Positions 47,482 to 56,467 of a DNA stretch of 64,000 bases are shown here, in pieces. The notes beneath the pieces are model-generated. The model searched no databases, was not told the DNA's origin, and saw only the letters and a list, made by a program, of their open reading frames with translations. The stretch is from Terriglobia bacterium (lineage in GTDB: Bacteria > Acidobacteriota > Terriglobia > JAIQFV01), in NCBI GenBank assembly GCA_020072965.1, contig JAIQFY010000020.1, forward strand, positions 124,001 to 188,000. Direction: 5' to 3'. The position numbers were made by a program, and so were the translations under genes. Positions within the stretch are counted from its first letter, which is position 1. Each line of letters opens with the position of its first letter.

Positions 47482-47871
47482 TTACCGGCGAACTTCACTC
47501 ATCAGCGCCAGCAGATTGTTGTCCACATCCCGCAAAAAAGCCAGCCACAGGTCATGGTCGGTCAACTGGGCCGCACGATGGGGTTTCGCTTCAAACTGTA
47601 CCCCGCGCGCGGAAAGCGCATCGAAGGCGGCCTGGATATTTTCGACCCTGTAATAAACGATGGAGCCGGGATGATCGAACTCGGGTTGTCCGGGCAGGGT
47701 CAGCATCAGCCGAACGCCGCCACAGTCAAAGAACGCCATGTTCGGGACTTCGAACAGAAACCTCATGCCGAGCATGTCACGATAGAACTCGATGGCTTTC
47801 TTGACGTCATGAACATTGACTGAAATCTGACCGATTTGAGACAGTCCGAAAGCTGTAGAAACGGTCGTCAT
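47482..47871 (-). CDS. VOC (glyoxalase/dioxygenase superfamily) protein
   Basis: 129-residue single-chain VOC protein with two beta-alpha-beta-beta-beta units. Seen: QISVNVHDVKKAIEFYRDMLGMRFLFEVPNMAFFDCGGVRLML, then SIVYYRVENIQAAFDAL and LWLAFLRDVDNNLLALM. Candidate metal ligands such as His in NVHDV and Glu/Asp near the end are only partly present, so the reaction is not predictable. ATG 47871 is chosen because GGAGGAG sits directly before it; the frame opens five codons earlier with TTG inside that ribosome site. It lies upstream of the alpha/beta hydrolase. Confidence 0.88.
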   Translation of the reverse strand: MTTVSTAFGLSQIGQISVNVHDVKKAIEFYRDMLGMRFLFEVPNMAFFDCGGVRLMLTLPGQPEFDHPGSIVYYRVENIQAAFDALSARGVQFEAKPHRAAQLTDHDLWLAFLRDVDNNLLALMSEVRR

Positions 47872-47938
47872 CGTTGTCTCCTCCAATGAATAAGGTTGTG
47901 CCCATCAAACTCCCTGCGAGACTGCGAAAAAGATCGAT

Positions 47939-49240
47939 TTACTCCGTCGCCCCGTGTTGCTGGAGTATTTCCTGGACGTGCCGATGGCCCTCTCTGGCTG
48001 CAATGGAGAGGGGCGTCTTCCCCTCGTCGTCGCGGAGGTGAATCTCCGCGCCCTTTTCAAGAAAAAGCTCCACCAGGTCGGTCGACCCGAGACTCGCCGC
48101 ATAGTGCAAGGCCGTCCATCCCGCCCTTGGCCAGGGGCTTCCTCCACGCCTGATTCGGACATCGGCTCCGCGAGCGACCAGGAGTTTTGCCATTTCAATG
48201 CGCCGACCGAACAGGGCAGCATGAAGAGGAGCCACTCGAATGGGATGCTTTGACACCCGATTTACGTCCGCCCCCCGAGAAAGAAGAAACTCTGCCGTCT
48301 CTGGATGCCCGAAGTGAGCGGCCAGGGCAAGCGGCGTGAATCCCTCAGGTGAAGAAGAATCGAGCAAATCGGGATCTCGACGAAGCCACTCCGTCACGCG
48401 GTCCGTGTGGCCGATGGCGGCAGCCTCGTAAATATCCGTTCGAACTCCGGCGGCAAGGAGCAGCTCCGCGACTTCATCGTGACCTGCGTTGACGGCACAA
48501 ATCAACGCTGTGTTGCCGAATGGATCTCTCGCCGCGAGCAGTCGCCCGTCGCGCTCCAGCATTGCTTTCACCTGTGCCAGGTCGCCCGCGCGGGCCGCCT
48601 TCAGGAGCTCAATCACGCGGTTGGCGAATCCCTCATCCCGGGACGGGCGAGACTTGCGCAGGCTCTCTTCCGTGAGATCCATCAAGGTTTCCTGCAACCG
48701 CTGGCGTGCGGTAAAGAGACGTTTCTTCACAGTCGTGATTGGCACTTCAAGGAACTGCGCCACCTCCTGTTGGGAGTAGCCGCTGAGGTAATACATCAGG
48801 GTGGCGGAACGCTCATGTTCAGGCAGAGAGTTCAAGGCGTCCCCGATTCGTTCCTTCCTTTCCCCTTGCACCAATGCAGCCAGAGGTCCTGGGTGGGTGG
48901 AGGCTTGGTCCCCGAGGGCCTCCAACGGGAGCATTGGAAGAGAACCGCGCCGGATGATTCGATCGCATTGCTTGAAGACAATACGTCGAAACCACCCGGG
49001 GAATGCCACCGGTTCCCGAAGCTGGTGTAAGTTTCGATACGCTTCGAAAAATGCTTCCTGTGCTGCGTCTTCGGCCAACTGAAAATCGCGCAAGATCGAA
49101 GTCGCATATCCGACGGCCATGTCCTGGAATCTTCGGACCAGCAGTCCAAACGCCTCGACGTCGCCGTCCCTCGCGCGAAGGACTACGGAAGCCAGGGAAT
49201 CCATTACGGTCTCTACCACCTGAGATTCAAGGTTCGACAT
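47939..49240 (-). CDS. ECF-type sigma factor fused to an ankyrin-repeat domain
   Basis: 433-residue transcription initiation factor with a long added domain. Seen: sigma-2 region (about 30-96) with GDVEAFGLLVRRFQDMAVGYATSIL, AEDAAQEAFFEAYRNL and PGWFRRIVFKQCDRIIRR. Sigma-4 (about 130-182) has ALNSLPEHERSATLMYYLSGYSQQEVAQFLEVPITTVKKRL. Residues 208-431 form about six ankyrin repeats (GNTALICAVNAGHDEVAELLLAAG, GFTPLALAAHFGHPETAEFLLSRGAD, GWTALHYAASLGSTDLVELFLEKGA). No anti-sigma gene is adjacent. Inference: the ankyrin domain replaces or recruits the regulator. Minus strand, upstream of the VOC gene by 68 bp; it might control that short cluster. Confidence 0.92.
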   Translation of the reverse strand: MSNLESQVVETVMDSLASVVLRARDGDVEAFGLLVRRFQDMAVGYATSILRDFQLAEDAAQEAFFEAYRNLHQLREPVAFPGWFRRIVFKQCDRIIRRGSLPMLPLEALGDQASTHPGPLAALVQGERKERIGDALNSLPEHERSATLMYYLSGYSQQEVAQFLEVPITTVKKRLFTARQRLQETLMDLTEESLRKSRPSRDEGFANRVIELLKAARAGDLAQVKAMLERDGRLLAARDPFGNTALICAVNAGHDEVAELLLAAGVRTDIYEAAAIGHTDRVTEWLRRDPDLLDSSSPEGFTPLALAAHFGHPETAEFLLSRGADVNRVSKHPIRVAPLHAALFGRRIEMAKLLVARGADVRIRRGGSPWPRAGWTALHYAASLGSTDLVELFLEKGAEIHLRDDEGKTPLSIAAREGHRHVQEILQQHGATE

Positions 49241-49480
49241 TAAGACCCAACTTCGTTGTAAAAGGTTACCGGCAGTCTGTGTAAATCAGCCACAAAGGGC
49301 AAAAAGAACATAAAGCAAGAGACGGAGCAAGGCGGTTTTCACTGCAAGCCTGCCATTCATTCAGGGAATACTCTTGCCGGTCCAGGAACCGGGGTGAACA
49401 TCATCCGCGGCGAACTGTTGCCCCAGCGTGCCTTGAGTTTCTTGTGACTCTACGTGGCTTCCGAATTTCTCCAATGGATT

Positions 49481-50947
49481 TCACCGTGGCAACGGGTCTG
49501 GAAGATTCGCGATCGCATAGGCCAGCACCGCCATCGCCGCGGCGTTTTCGGCCAGCTCGGAAGGAACAACCTTATCCAGCGTATCAGCGGCTGTATGATG
49601 ATAATTGAAGTAGGTACGGCTGTCTTGAAACAGGCCAAAGGCGGGCACCCCTGACGATTCGAGCGGAGAAATATCCGACCCGGTCTCATCGGAGGGGTTC
49701 ATCAAGGTTGCCCCCGAACTCTCAAGAACCTGGGTGACCGGCCTCAACATCGGCAATGCCTTGGGGTTTGCTTTGACATTAAATCCGAGCGGGTGGCCGG
49801 CGCCCAGGTCACTTTCGATGGCAGCGATATGATTAGTGAGTTCTCCCGCATAATCCTTGGCATAGGTTCTCCCGCCGACTAATCCGTTTTCCTCGTTCAT
49901 CCATGCAACGATCCGAATGGTCCGCTTGGGACGCAGATGGAGCTGGCGGAGCACCTGCGCGGTCTGCATTGCGACGGCGACACCTGCGGCATCGTCTATT
50001 GCTCCAGTGCCCAAATCCCATGAATCAAGGTGACCCGACACAATGATCACCTGCTCGGGATGTTCGCTCCCTTTGAGGTCTCCGATGACGTTGTAGCTGG
50101 CAGCATCCGGCAAGGTCTGGGGCGTCAGGGTCATGTGAAGGCGTACGGGCCCTTGAGTGACGAGATCGGCAATGAGATCAGCGTCTTCGGCAGTGACGGC
50201 CGCGGCCGGGATCCTGGAGGCGTCCGCGGCATAACGCATGGCGCCAGTGTGTGGCAGACGAAAATCTCCACCTCCAGGAGACCGGTTCAGCGCAGCGAGG
50301 GCGCCCAGTCTTGCTGCTGCGCTCGCGCCGGCCCCACGGTAGACCACCGACTGACCGTAAGCGGGCCCGCCGTAGCCTTCGGCCGCCATCTGTTTGTCGA
50401 AACGCTTGTTGAAGAGGACGATTTTTCCGGACACCTTGTCGCGGCCCAGGGCATTCAGCTCGTCGAAATTACCGACAACGACCACCTCCGCAGTCACCCC
50501 TTCCGCCGGAGTGGCCACACTCCCTCCCAGGGCCGTCAAGATAATTCTCTGCGTAGTATCCGGCGCCTGGCCCGGGAATTTTACCAACTCACCAGTCTCC
50601 TGGCCGCGTACCCAGTGAGGCACCGACAGTTTCTCCAGTTGAACTTCGAGACCCAGCCGGCTCATCTCTGACGCCACGTACTCCACAGCCTGCTGGGCCT
50701 GAGGCGAACCTGTCAGCCGCGGGCCAATGTTGTTTGTCAAGTGACGGAGTTGGGCGTAGGCGTAATCGCTCTTTAGCGCGGCCTGCTGGATCTGTTTCAA
50801 CTCATTCATGAGTTGTGCAGGGTATGCATACCTTGGGGTCTGTGGGCCTGGCTGTGCAAACGAATTGAGGCTCCAGTAGATTATGAAAACAGTGGCCAAC
50901 ACGTTGAGGCGCCAGGAGCGTTTCAGAGGCAAGGCAGTGTTTTTCAT
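49481..50947 (-). CDS. Secreted M28-family metallopeptidase
   Basis: 488-residue exported aminopeptidase or carboxypeptidase-like enzyme. ATG 50947 follows GAAGAAGG and opens a signal peptide (RSWRLNVLATVFIIYWSLNSFAQ); the 17 extra codons to 50998 are unlikely. Seen: a PA-type insert region (about 120-260, SGKIVLFNKRF) and the M28 di-zinc motifs SGHLDSWDLGTGAIDDAAG, MNEENG and ESDLGAG, then YNYHHTAADTLD with the last His ligand. Family members remove amino-terminal residues from peptides in the periplasm or outside. It is monocistronic and divergent from the TonB receptor gene, which might import its products. Confidence 0.92.
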   Translation of the reverse strand: MKNTALPLKRSWRLNVLATVFIIYWSLNSFAQPGPQTPRYAYPAQLMNELKQIQQAALKSDYAYAQLRHLTNNIGPRLTGSPQAQQAVEYVASEMSRLGLEVQLEKLSVPHWVRGQETGELVKFPGQAPDTTQRIILTALGGSVATPAEGVTAEVVVVGNFDELNALGRDKVSGKIVLFNKRFDKQMAAEGYGGPAYGQSVVYRGAGASAAARLGALAALNRSPGGGDFRLPHTGAMRYAADASRIPAAAVTAEDADLIADLVTQGPVRLHMTLTPQTLPDAASYNVIGDLKGSEHPEQVIIVSGHLDSWDLGTGAIDDAAGVAVAMQTAQVLRQLHLRPKRTIRIVAWMNEENGLVGGRTYAKDYAGELTNHIAAIESDLGAGHPLGFNVKANPKALPMLRPVTQVLESSGATLMNPSDETGSDISPLESSGVPAFGLFQDSRTYFNYHHTAADTLDKVVPSELAENAAAMAVLAYAIANLPDPLPR

Positions 50948-51439
50948 CGTCCTTCTTCCATTAACTAAGGTTTCTGATGTTGTCGGGTCCGACCGCAATG
51001 TCGATCTGTTATGGAGACCACGGCATTATAGGGAATCGCCCGGAAGAAGGCCAGCCTTCATTACGATGATTGGAGGAGGATTTTCACGCGGGGCATGACC
51101 CTACGATCTCAGGCTTTTGGAACCTCTCCGCACGTTTCCGCAGTGCCCATGGTGCTGAGATTGAAAGACTTTCAGCAGTCCAGACACAGGGGATTTTTAA
51201 CCAGGCTCCCACGCTTTACCCTCTCCTTCGTGGTCCTTTTATTCCAAAGATTAGAGACGTCGGCGGATCGGTCCAGGAGTTTCACAGGCATGGCGTTCGA
51301 GTGAGCCCAGAGAATGGCTGAAGTCCACCCTTAGGCTTGCAAGCTTTTATGTTGCCCGCAGTTCTGTTTCTGTCTTATCCTTTGCACACTCCGGGCAGGC
51401 GTTCCGTAAACAATCGATGGGCTGAGGTGGGATTCTTCG
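50948..51439. other. Divergent region between M28 peptidase and TonB receptor genes
   Basis: About 490 bp without a credible gene. Short frames seen here have no recognisable motifs. It must contain the two divergent promoters. Confidence 0.5.
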
Positions 51440-54421
51440 ATGAAAAAAAGACGATTTCGATTTCTTGCACTTCTGGCATGGTCCCTGATCCTTTGTCGGC
51501 TCCTTTCGGGGGTGGAAACATTTGCGCAGAGCCCCGAGGGCGCGATCGCAGGGACGGTGTCGGATGGGAGCGGGGCCCGCATCCCCGCTGCTGTTGTTTC
51601 AATCCGTGGCTTGGATTCGACATTTAGTCGTCAAACCAAGACCGATCCGGCGGGGGCTTTTCGAATTGAGCTCATCCCTCCGGGGAGGTATGAAATCAAG
51701 GTCACGGCACGCGGATTTGCTGAAGCCGCATATGAGATCAACATCCCCGTCAGCTCCATCCCCACCCTTTCTATCACTCTTAAGCCTGAGGCCCTCAAAC
51801 AGTCTGTCTCCGTCGTGGGAGAGGAATATTCCCTGACTTCGCAACCGATCGAGAGCACCAGCAGTATCGAGAAGACCACGGTTTCAGCCCGCGACCTGGC
51901 GGCACTTCCGCTCGCGCATCGCAGTTTTGCCAACATCGCTTATTTGAGTCCCATGACGCAGCCGGTGGAACCTTCCGATCCCACCAAAGCACGCATCACC
52001 GCGGTCGCGTTTGCGGGGAGCTCAGGGCTGAATGTCGACCTGTCAGTTGACGGGGGTGATAACAACGATGACTATATCGGGGGATTCCTGCAAAACTATT
52101 CCCCCGATGCCATCCAGGATTTTGCGATTCGAACAGCCCAGTTTGATGCCGACACTTCGCGTACCAACGGCGGTTCAGTCATCATCGCCACTCGCAGGGG
52201 CACGGAACAGTGGCACGGGAGTCTTAGCTTTTATGCGCGCAGCCGTTCACTGAACGCGCGCAATGATCTCGACAATCCCGAGCCGAACCCCAAGCAGCCC
52301 TTCTCGCGCCAGAATGGGGTTGCCACGCTGGGCGGGCCGCTTCGGAAAGGGCGGCTGTGGATGTTCTCGTCCCTGGAATACGTCCGCGAAAACGCAAGTG
52401 TCGCCTACAGCGCGGACAGTTTGAATGAATTCAGCGCTCTGGGCACCCTGGCGAACAGTGGCCTGATCCCCGGCGTGAATTCCATCGGCGTTCCCTCGTC
52501 GGTACTAGTGCCTTTTCGAGATACGCTCTTTTCGACACGGGTAGATTGGTCCCACTCAGAGCGCTCCCAATGGTTTTTCCGCGGCGCGTTTGACCGGAGC
52601 CGCGTGCAGAACGATCTGGTTCAACAGGCCACTCTTCCATCCACAGGGGCAACAACCCGCTCCAACTATTTCAGTTTTTTGGTCAGCAATCAGTATCAGT
52701 TCTCATCAAATTGGACCGCTGTTCTTACCTTGGAAGCCAGCGAGTTTCATCACACCAAGGAGAGGAATTCGCAGTTGGGTCTTGCCCTGGCCTTCCCGTT
52801 CAGCGCGACTTTTCATACCACGTCCGGGTTCGAGACCTTCGGGGACAATCAGTTCGTCACACCGATTACCGCCTTTCCCGTTCAACGCGACCAGCAGAAA
52901 TACCAGCTGCGCTATGACCTTCATTACTCGACCGGGGGACACTCCCTCTCCTTTGGCACAAACCTGATTCACGAACCCGTCTTAAGGGGAAGGCTCGCCG
53001 ATGATCCGGAGCTTCTGGTGGAGTTTCCCAACGATCCGAGCTTTTATCTTTCCAACCCGGCGCAATTCTCTTCCGATTTTTTGGCGGGGAGCACGGAGGT
53101 TCCTGGAGGTAATGGCAATTTTTCACAGAGCCTTCGCAGGTTGGGAGTGTACGTGCAGGATTCATGGCGCGTACGGCCTCAACTGACGCTTAACTTTGGG
53201 CTCCGATACGATACGACATTCGGACTCTTTCGCGCCGAAGGCCGTCTTCAGGATCAAAACCCGGCCGTCGCCACTCTGAACGCCCTCGGAATCCCGCTCT
53301 CGCCAGGCATCCCCCATGACTATCGCCGGGCCTTGGCGCCGCGGCTCGGATTGGCCTACTCTCCCGGGAATTCGCCCAATACGGTGATTCGGGCCGGCGT
53401 GGGTTTGTATTACAACGACCTGAGTCAAAACGGTTGGGTGAATGCTTTTCAGGGGGTGAACACTCCCTTGGCAGGGCCGTTAGGTCCGGGAAACCAGGGG
53501 GCAGTCATTGATCCGCAATATCACACCCCCTACGCCCTGGAAGCCAGCGCCGGTATCGAGCATGCCTTCCACAAGAATTGGCGTATGAATGTTCAATTCG
53601 AGCATCACCAGGGAGTTCACCAGTACCGTCGATACGAGTACGTCGGCGGATTTACTCTTCCCGAGGATGCGCCCAACATCTCGCTGTTCAGGACGGACAA
53701 TCGCTCCCGGTATGACGGGGTCTCGTTCATGGTACAGCACCGGATGTCCAGCCGTTTCGAATTGACAGCCCATTACACGCTCGCCAGTGCGTCCACCTGG
53801 GGAGCAACGGTGGGGGAGCTGTTTGACTACGTCAACGGGGTCAGCGATGTGCGAAATGCTTTCGGCCCCGGGGACCATGGGCCTTCGGGTGAAGATGTGC
53901 GGCATCGCCTGGTGATTGCCGGGACGCTGAGATTGCCTCTCAAATTCGAAGTCACCACGCTCTCTCAATTTGAAAGCGCGCGTCCGTTTACTTTGTCCAC
54001 GCCGGTCGATTTGAACGGCGACGGCCTTGATTCCAACGACCGGGCGGTCGTGAACGGAGTTCAGACCACGCTGGATCAGTTTCGAGGAGCCCCGTTTGCA
54101 CAAATCGACCTCCGGGTGAGCCGGGAGTTTACCCTGGGCGAACATGTTGCGGTCCGCCCGTTTGTGGAGTTCTTTAACCTCCTGAACCGCAGCAATCCCG
54201 GAAACAACTTTGTGTCGGATCTCTCGGCCCTGCCTCTCCCGGCAAATCAACTCAGCAACGCCACGAGTGTATGCGCGAATGCCGCTTGCACGGCCACCCG
54301 GCCCATTACCAGTCTCAACGATCTGAGGGTCCCCGCAGGCGCCCTGGGTGATTTCTTCGGACCCGGCACCACGGTCGGCATTCCTTTTGCTGCCCAGCTT
54401 GGAATCCGGCTGACGTTCTAA
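51440..54421 (+). CDS. TonB-dependent receptor with carboxypeptidase-regulatory domain (Oar-like)
   Basis: 993-residue outer-membrane protein. Seen: signal peptide (RRFRFLALLAWSLILCRLLSGVETFAQ), CarboxypepD_reg domain (about 33-115) with GTVSDGSGARIPAAVVSI and PPGRYEIKVTARGF, plug region (about 130-230) with SGLNVDLSVDGGDNNDDYIGGFLQNYSPDAIQDFAI, then a beta-barrel with alternating aromatic strands and a C-terminal Phe (QLGIRLTF). The Oar-like group is greatly expanded in Acidobacteriota (family knowledge) and is thought to take up oligomeric nutrients or peptides. No TonB box is obvious. No ExbB/ExbD genes are nearby. It starts a plus-strand cluster of envelope genes. Confidence 0.92.
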   Translation: MKKRRFRFLALLAWSLILCRLLSGVETFAQSPEGAIAGTVSDGSGARIPAAVVSIRGLDSTFSRQTKTDPAGAFRIELIPPGRYEIKVTARGFAEAAYEINIPVSSIPTLSITLKPEALKQSVSVVGEEYSLTSQPIESTSSIEKTTVSARDLAALPLAHRSFANIAYLSPMTQPVEPSDPTKARITAVAFAGSSGLNVDLSVDGGDNNDDYIGGFLQNYSPDAIQDFAIRTAQFDADTSRTNGGSVIIATRRGTEQWHGSLSFYARSRSLNARNDLDNPEPNPKQPFSRQNGVATLGGPLRKGRLWMFSSLEYVRENASVAYSADSLNEFSALGTLANSGLIPGVNSIGVPSSVLVPFRDTLFSTRVDWSHSERSQWFFRGAFDRSRVQNDLVQQATLPSTGATTRSNYFSFLVSNQYQFSSNWTAVLTLEASEFHHTKERNSQLGLALAFPFSATFHTTSGFETFGDNQFVTPITAFPVQRDQQKYQLRYDLHYSTGGHSLSFGTNLIHEPVLRGRLADDPELLVEFPNDPSFYLSNPAQFSSDFLAGSTEVPGGNGNFSQSLRRLGVYVQDSWRVRPQLTLNFGLRYDTTFGLFRAEGRLQDQNPAVATLNALGIPLSPGIPHDYRRALAPRLGLAYSPGNSPNTVIRAGVGLYYNDLSQNGWVNAFQGVNTPLAGPLGPGNQGAVIDPQYHTPYALEASAGIEHAFHKNWRMNVQFEHHQGVHQYRRYEYVGGFTLPEDAPNISLFRTDNRSRYDGVSFMVQHRMSSRFELTAHYTLASASTWGATVGELFDYVNGVSDVRNAFGPGDHGPSGEDVRHRLVIAGTLRLPLKFEVTTLSQFESARPFTLSTPVDLNGDGLDSNDRAVVNGVQTTLDQFRGAPFAQIDLRVSREFTLGEHVAVRPFVEFFNLLNRSNPGNNFVSDLSALPLPANQLSNATSVCANAACTATRPITSLNDLRVPAGALGDFFGPGTTVGIPFAAQLGIRLTF

Positions 54422-54449
54422 GAGCGTATTAAAACCAAACGGCCCGCCC

Positions 54450-55175
54450 ATGGGATTATTCCGCGACGTCTCGATTTCCTTAGCCACCGGGAAGGTATCA
54501 AACGCAAAGGGGAGAATCGCAGAAAACAAACTTCTAACCCTTGGTGTTGTGGTGCTGGGCATCATCGGCGTTGTCATTGTTTATTATACGGTCGTGACGG
54601 TGGTCGCATATGAGGTGACGCCACAACTCCTCGCCGACTATGTGGCTTCACACAAGATGCCGCTCCAACCGCAGTCCCTTCCTCCGCGGTACATAGATAT
54701 CCTGCTGGCGGTTGAGGATCCGAACTTCATGAATCACCATGGTATCGACCTGTCAACCCCCGGCGCTGGTTACACCACCATTACGCAGGGGCTTGCAAAA
54801 CAGGTCTACTTCGTCCATTTCCGTTCCGGTATTGCAAAAGTAAAGCAGTCGCTCTACGCCATGGTCTTGGATCGGCGATTGAGCAAGCAGGATCAACTCG
54901 GACTCTTCATCAACACCGTGTACATGGGGACACTGACTGGAAAGCCGGTCAATGGTTTTTCCGAGGCGGCCCGCGTTTACTTTGGGAAGGATTTCACCGC
55001 GTTGACCGAAGACCAGTACATCGCACTGGTGGCAATGGTTGTAGGACCGGACGGGTACAGCGTGGTCCGGTTTCCCGCCCGCAATGCTGAACGGGTTCGG
55101 AGGATCAGGAAACTGTTGCGGGGTGAATGCAAACCGTCCGGCCTGGCGGATGTGTATTACGAGGGCTGTAAGTAG
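54450..55175 (+). CDS. Monofunctional peptidoglycan glycosyltransferase (GT51)
   Basis: 241-residue membrane-anchored enzyme that polymerises lipid II into glycan strands. Seen: TM helix (about 30-55, TLGVVVLGIIGVVIVYYTVVTV), catalytic Glu motif AVEDPNFMNHHGID, GYTTITQGLAKQVYF, and KQSLYAMVLDRRLSKQDQLGLFINTVYMG, the three GT51 blocks in order. It lacks a transpeptidase domain. Length is typical of MtgA-like proteins. It begins 29 bp after the TonB receptor stop and may be co-transcribed with it; there is no obvious ribosome site. Confidence 0.87.
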   Translation: MGLFRDVSISLATGKVSNAKGRIAENKLLTLGVVVLGIIGVVIVYYTVVTVVAYEVTPQLLADYVASHKMPLQPQSLPPRYIDILLAVEDPNFMNHHGIDLSTPGAGYTTITQGLAKQVYFVHFRSGIAKVKQSLYAMVLDRRLSKQDQLGLFINTVYMGTLTGKPVNGFSEAARVYFGKDFTALTEDQYIALVAMVVGPDGYSVVRFPARNAERVRRIRKLLRGECKPSGLADVYYEGCK

Positions 55176-55274
55176 TCTGGGGGAACATCTCTGCGCCTCT
55201 GCTGCAGGGTTCGGTTTTCTTGTGATAGTCCATTTCGAGACTCATTTCATGCATCGATGCAAAGGAGACGTCCC

Positions 55275-56327
55275 ATGAAACGATCTATGATTCTGGCCGT
55301 TGTTCTTCTGGTTTGTGTTGGAAATCTGTTGATCGCCCAGGACCCCGCGACGTTTAAAGTTGGTACGGTGACTGCGGTGCGGGGTCAAAAAGTCAGCGGG
55401 ACGATCGAAGTGCCTGCGGGCGTTGATGCTGCCTTGAGCATTCCGGTCGTGGTGGTGCATGGCGCGAAGGCGGGGCCAGTTCTCGCGCTGGTCGCAGGAG
55501 CCCATGGAACGGAATATGCCTCCATCATTGCGCTTGAAAAGCTGATCGAAAAATTGAATCCCGCGGAGATTTCCGGGACGGTCATCATTGTCCCGCTCGT
55601 CAACATTCAATCCTTCGAGAAGAAGGTGCCGCACGTCAATCCGGTGGACGGAAAGAGCATGAACCGGTTCTATCCAGGCAAGACGGACGGTACGCAAACC
55701 GAGCGAGCGTCCTTTCAGATTACAAAACAGGTCGTCGAACGCTGCGATTACCTCATTGACCTGCATGGGGGGGATCTGGACGAGAGCCTGCGGCCTTACA
55801 GCTACTGGGTCCGGACCGACGACGAAAAGTTGAATGCCGTCTCCCGCGAGTTGGTATTGGCGTTTGGCCTGGATCACATCATCATCACCACAGACCGCCC
55901 CAAGGACCCCAATGCCTCGGTTTATCTCGATAACACCGCCGCCCTGCGCGGCAAACCCTCGGTCACGGTTGAGGCGGGACATGCCGGCACCGTCGAACCG
56001 GAGGATGTGAATGCCCTGGTTCACGGCTGCATGAACGTGATGCAGCATCTGAAAATGCTCCCGGGGACAGCCGCGGGGGTTAACCGTCCCGTCTGGATCA
56101 TGAGGATTATTCCCGTAACCAGCGAGCAGACGGGCATCTTCTATCCCCTCGTCAAGCGCGGAACTTATGTTGCGGAAGGCATGAGGATCGGCTACGTCAC
56201 CGACTATGTTGGCAAATTGATCTTTGAGGCCCACGCCCCGGCGACCGGTATTCTCCTTTATATCTGCGCCGTGCCCTCCATGAAAAAAGGCGACACGATC
56301 GCCTATATAGGAGGACTGGCAAGATAG
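55275..56327 (+). CDS. Secreted succinylglutamate desuccinylase/aspartoacylase-like hydrolase
   Basis: 350-residue M14-fold amidohydrolase with a signal peptide. ATG 55275 is preceded by AAAGGAG and opens KRSMILAVVLLVCVGNLLIAQ. Seen: zinc ligands in GAHGTEYAS (His, Glu), the NxxR-like stretch SMNRFYPG, and DLHGGD with the next His. VTVEAGHAG gives the acid/His pair. Family members hydrolyse N-acyl amino acids; some secreted versions act on peptidoglycan or small amides. Substrate unknown. It lies 99 bp after the GT51 gene, so a cell-wall role is possible. Confidence 0.88.
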   Translation: MKRSMILAVVLLVCVGNLLIAQDPATFKVGTVTAVRGQKVSGTIEVPAGVDAALSIPVVVVHGAKAGPVLALVAGAHGTEYASIIALEKLIEKLNPAEISGTVIIVPLVNIQSFEKKVPHVNPVDGKSMNRFYPGKTDGTQTERASFQITKQVVERCDYLIDLHGGDLDESLRPYSYWVRTDDEKLNAVSRELVLAFGLDHIIITTDRPKDPNASVYLDNTAALRGKPSVTVEAGHAGTVEPEDVNALVHGCMNVMQHLKMLPGTAAGVNRPVWIMRIIPVTSEQTGIFYPLVKRGTYVAEGMRIGYVTDYVGKLIFEAHAPATGILLYICAVPSMKKGDTIAYIGGLAR

Positions 56328-56467
56328 ACAAACCTGAAGATTGAAGCCGATTTCGAGCATCTGCTTTTTGGGGTCGAAAGAAAGGGCAGGTTTCGGGCTT
56401 GGCCTGTGTGACCGGCAAACGGGGAGGAGACCTTTTGAACCTCTTCGGTGAAAGAAATCGCATTGGC

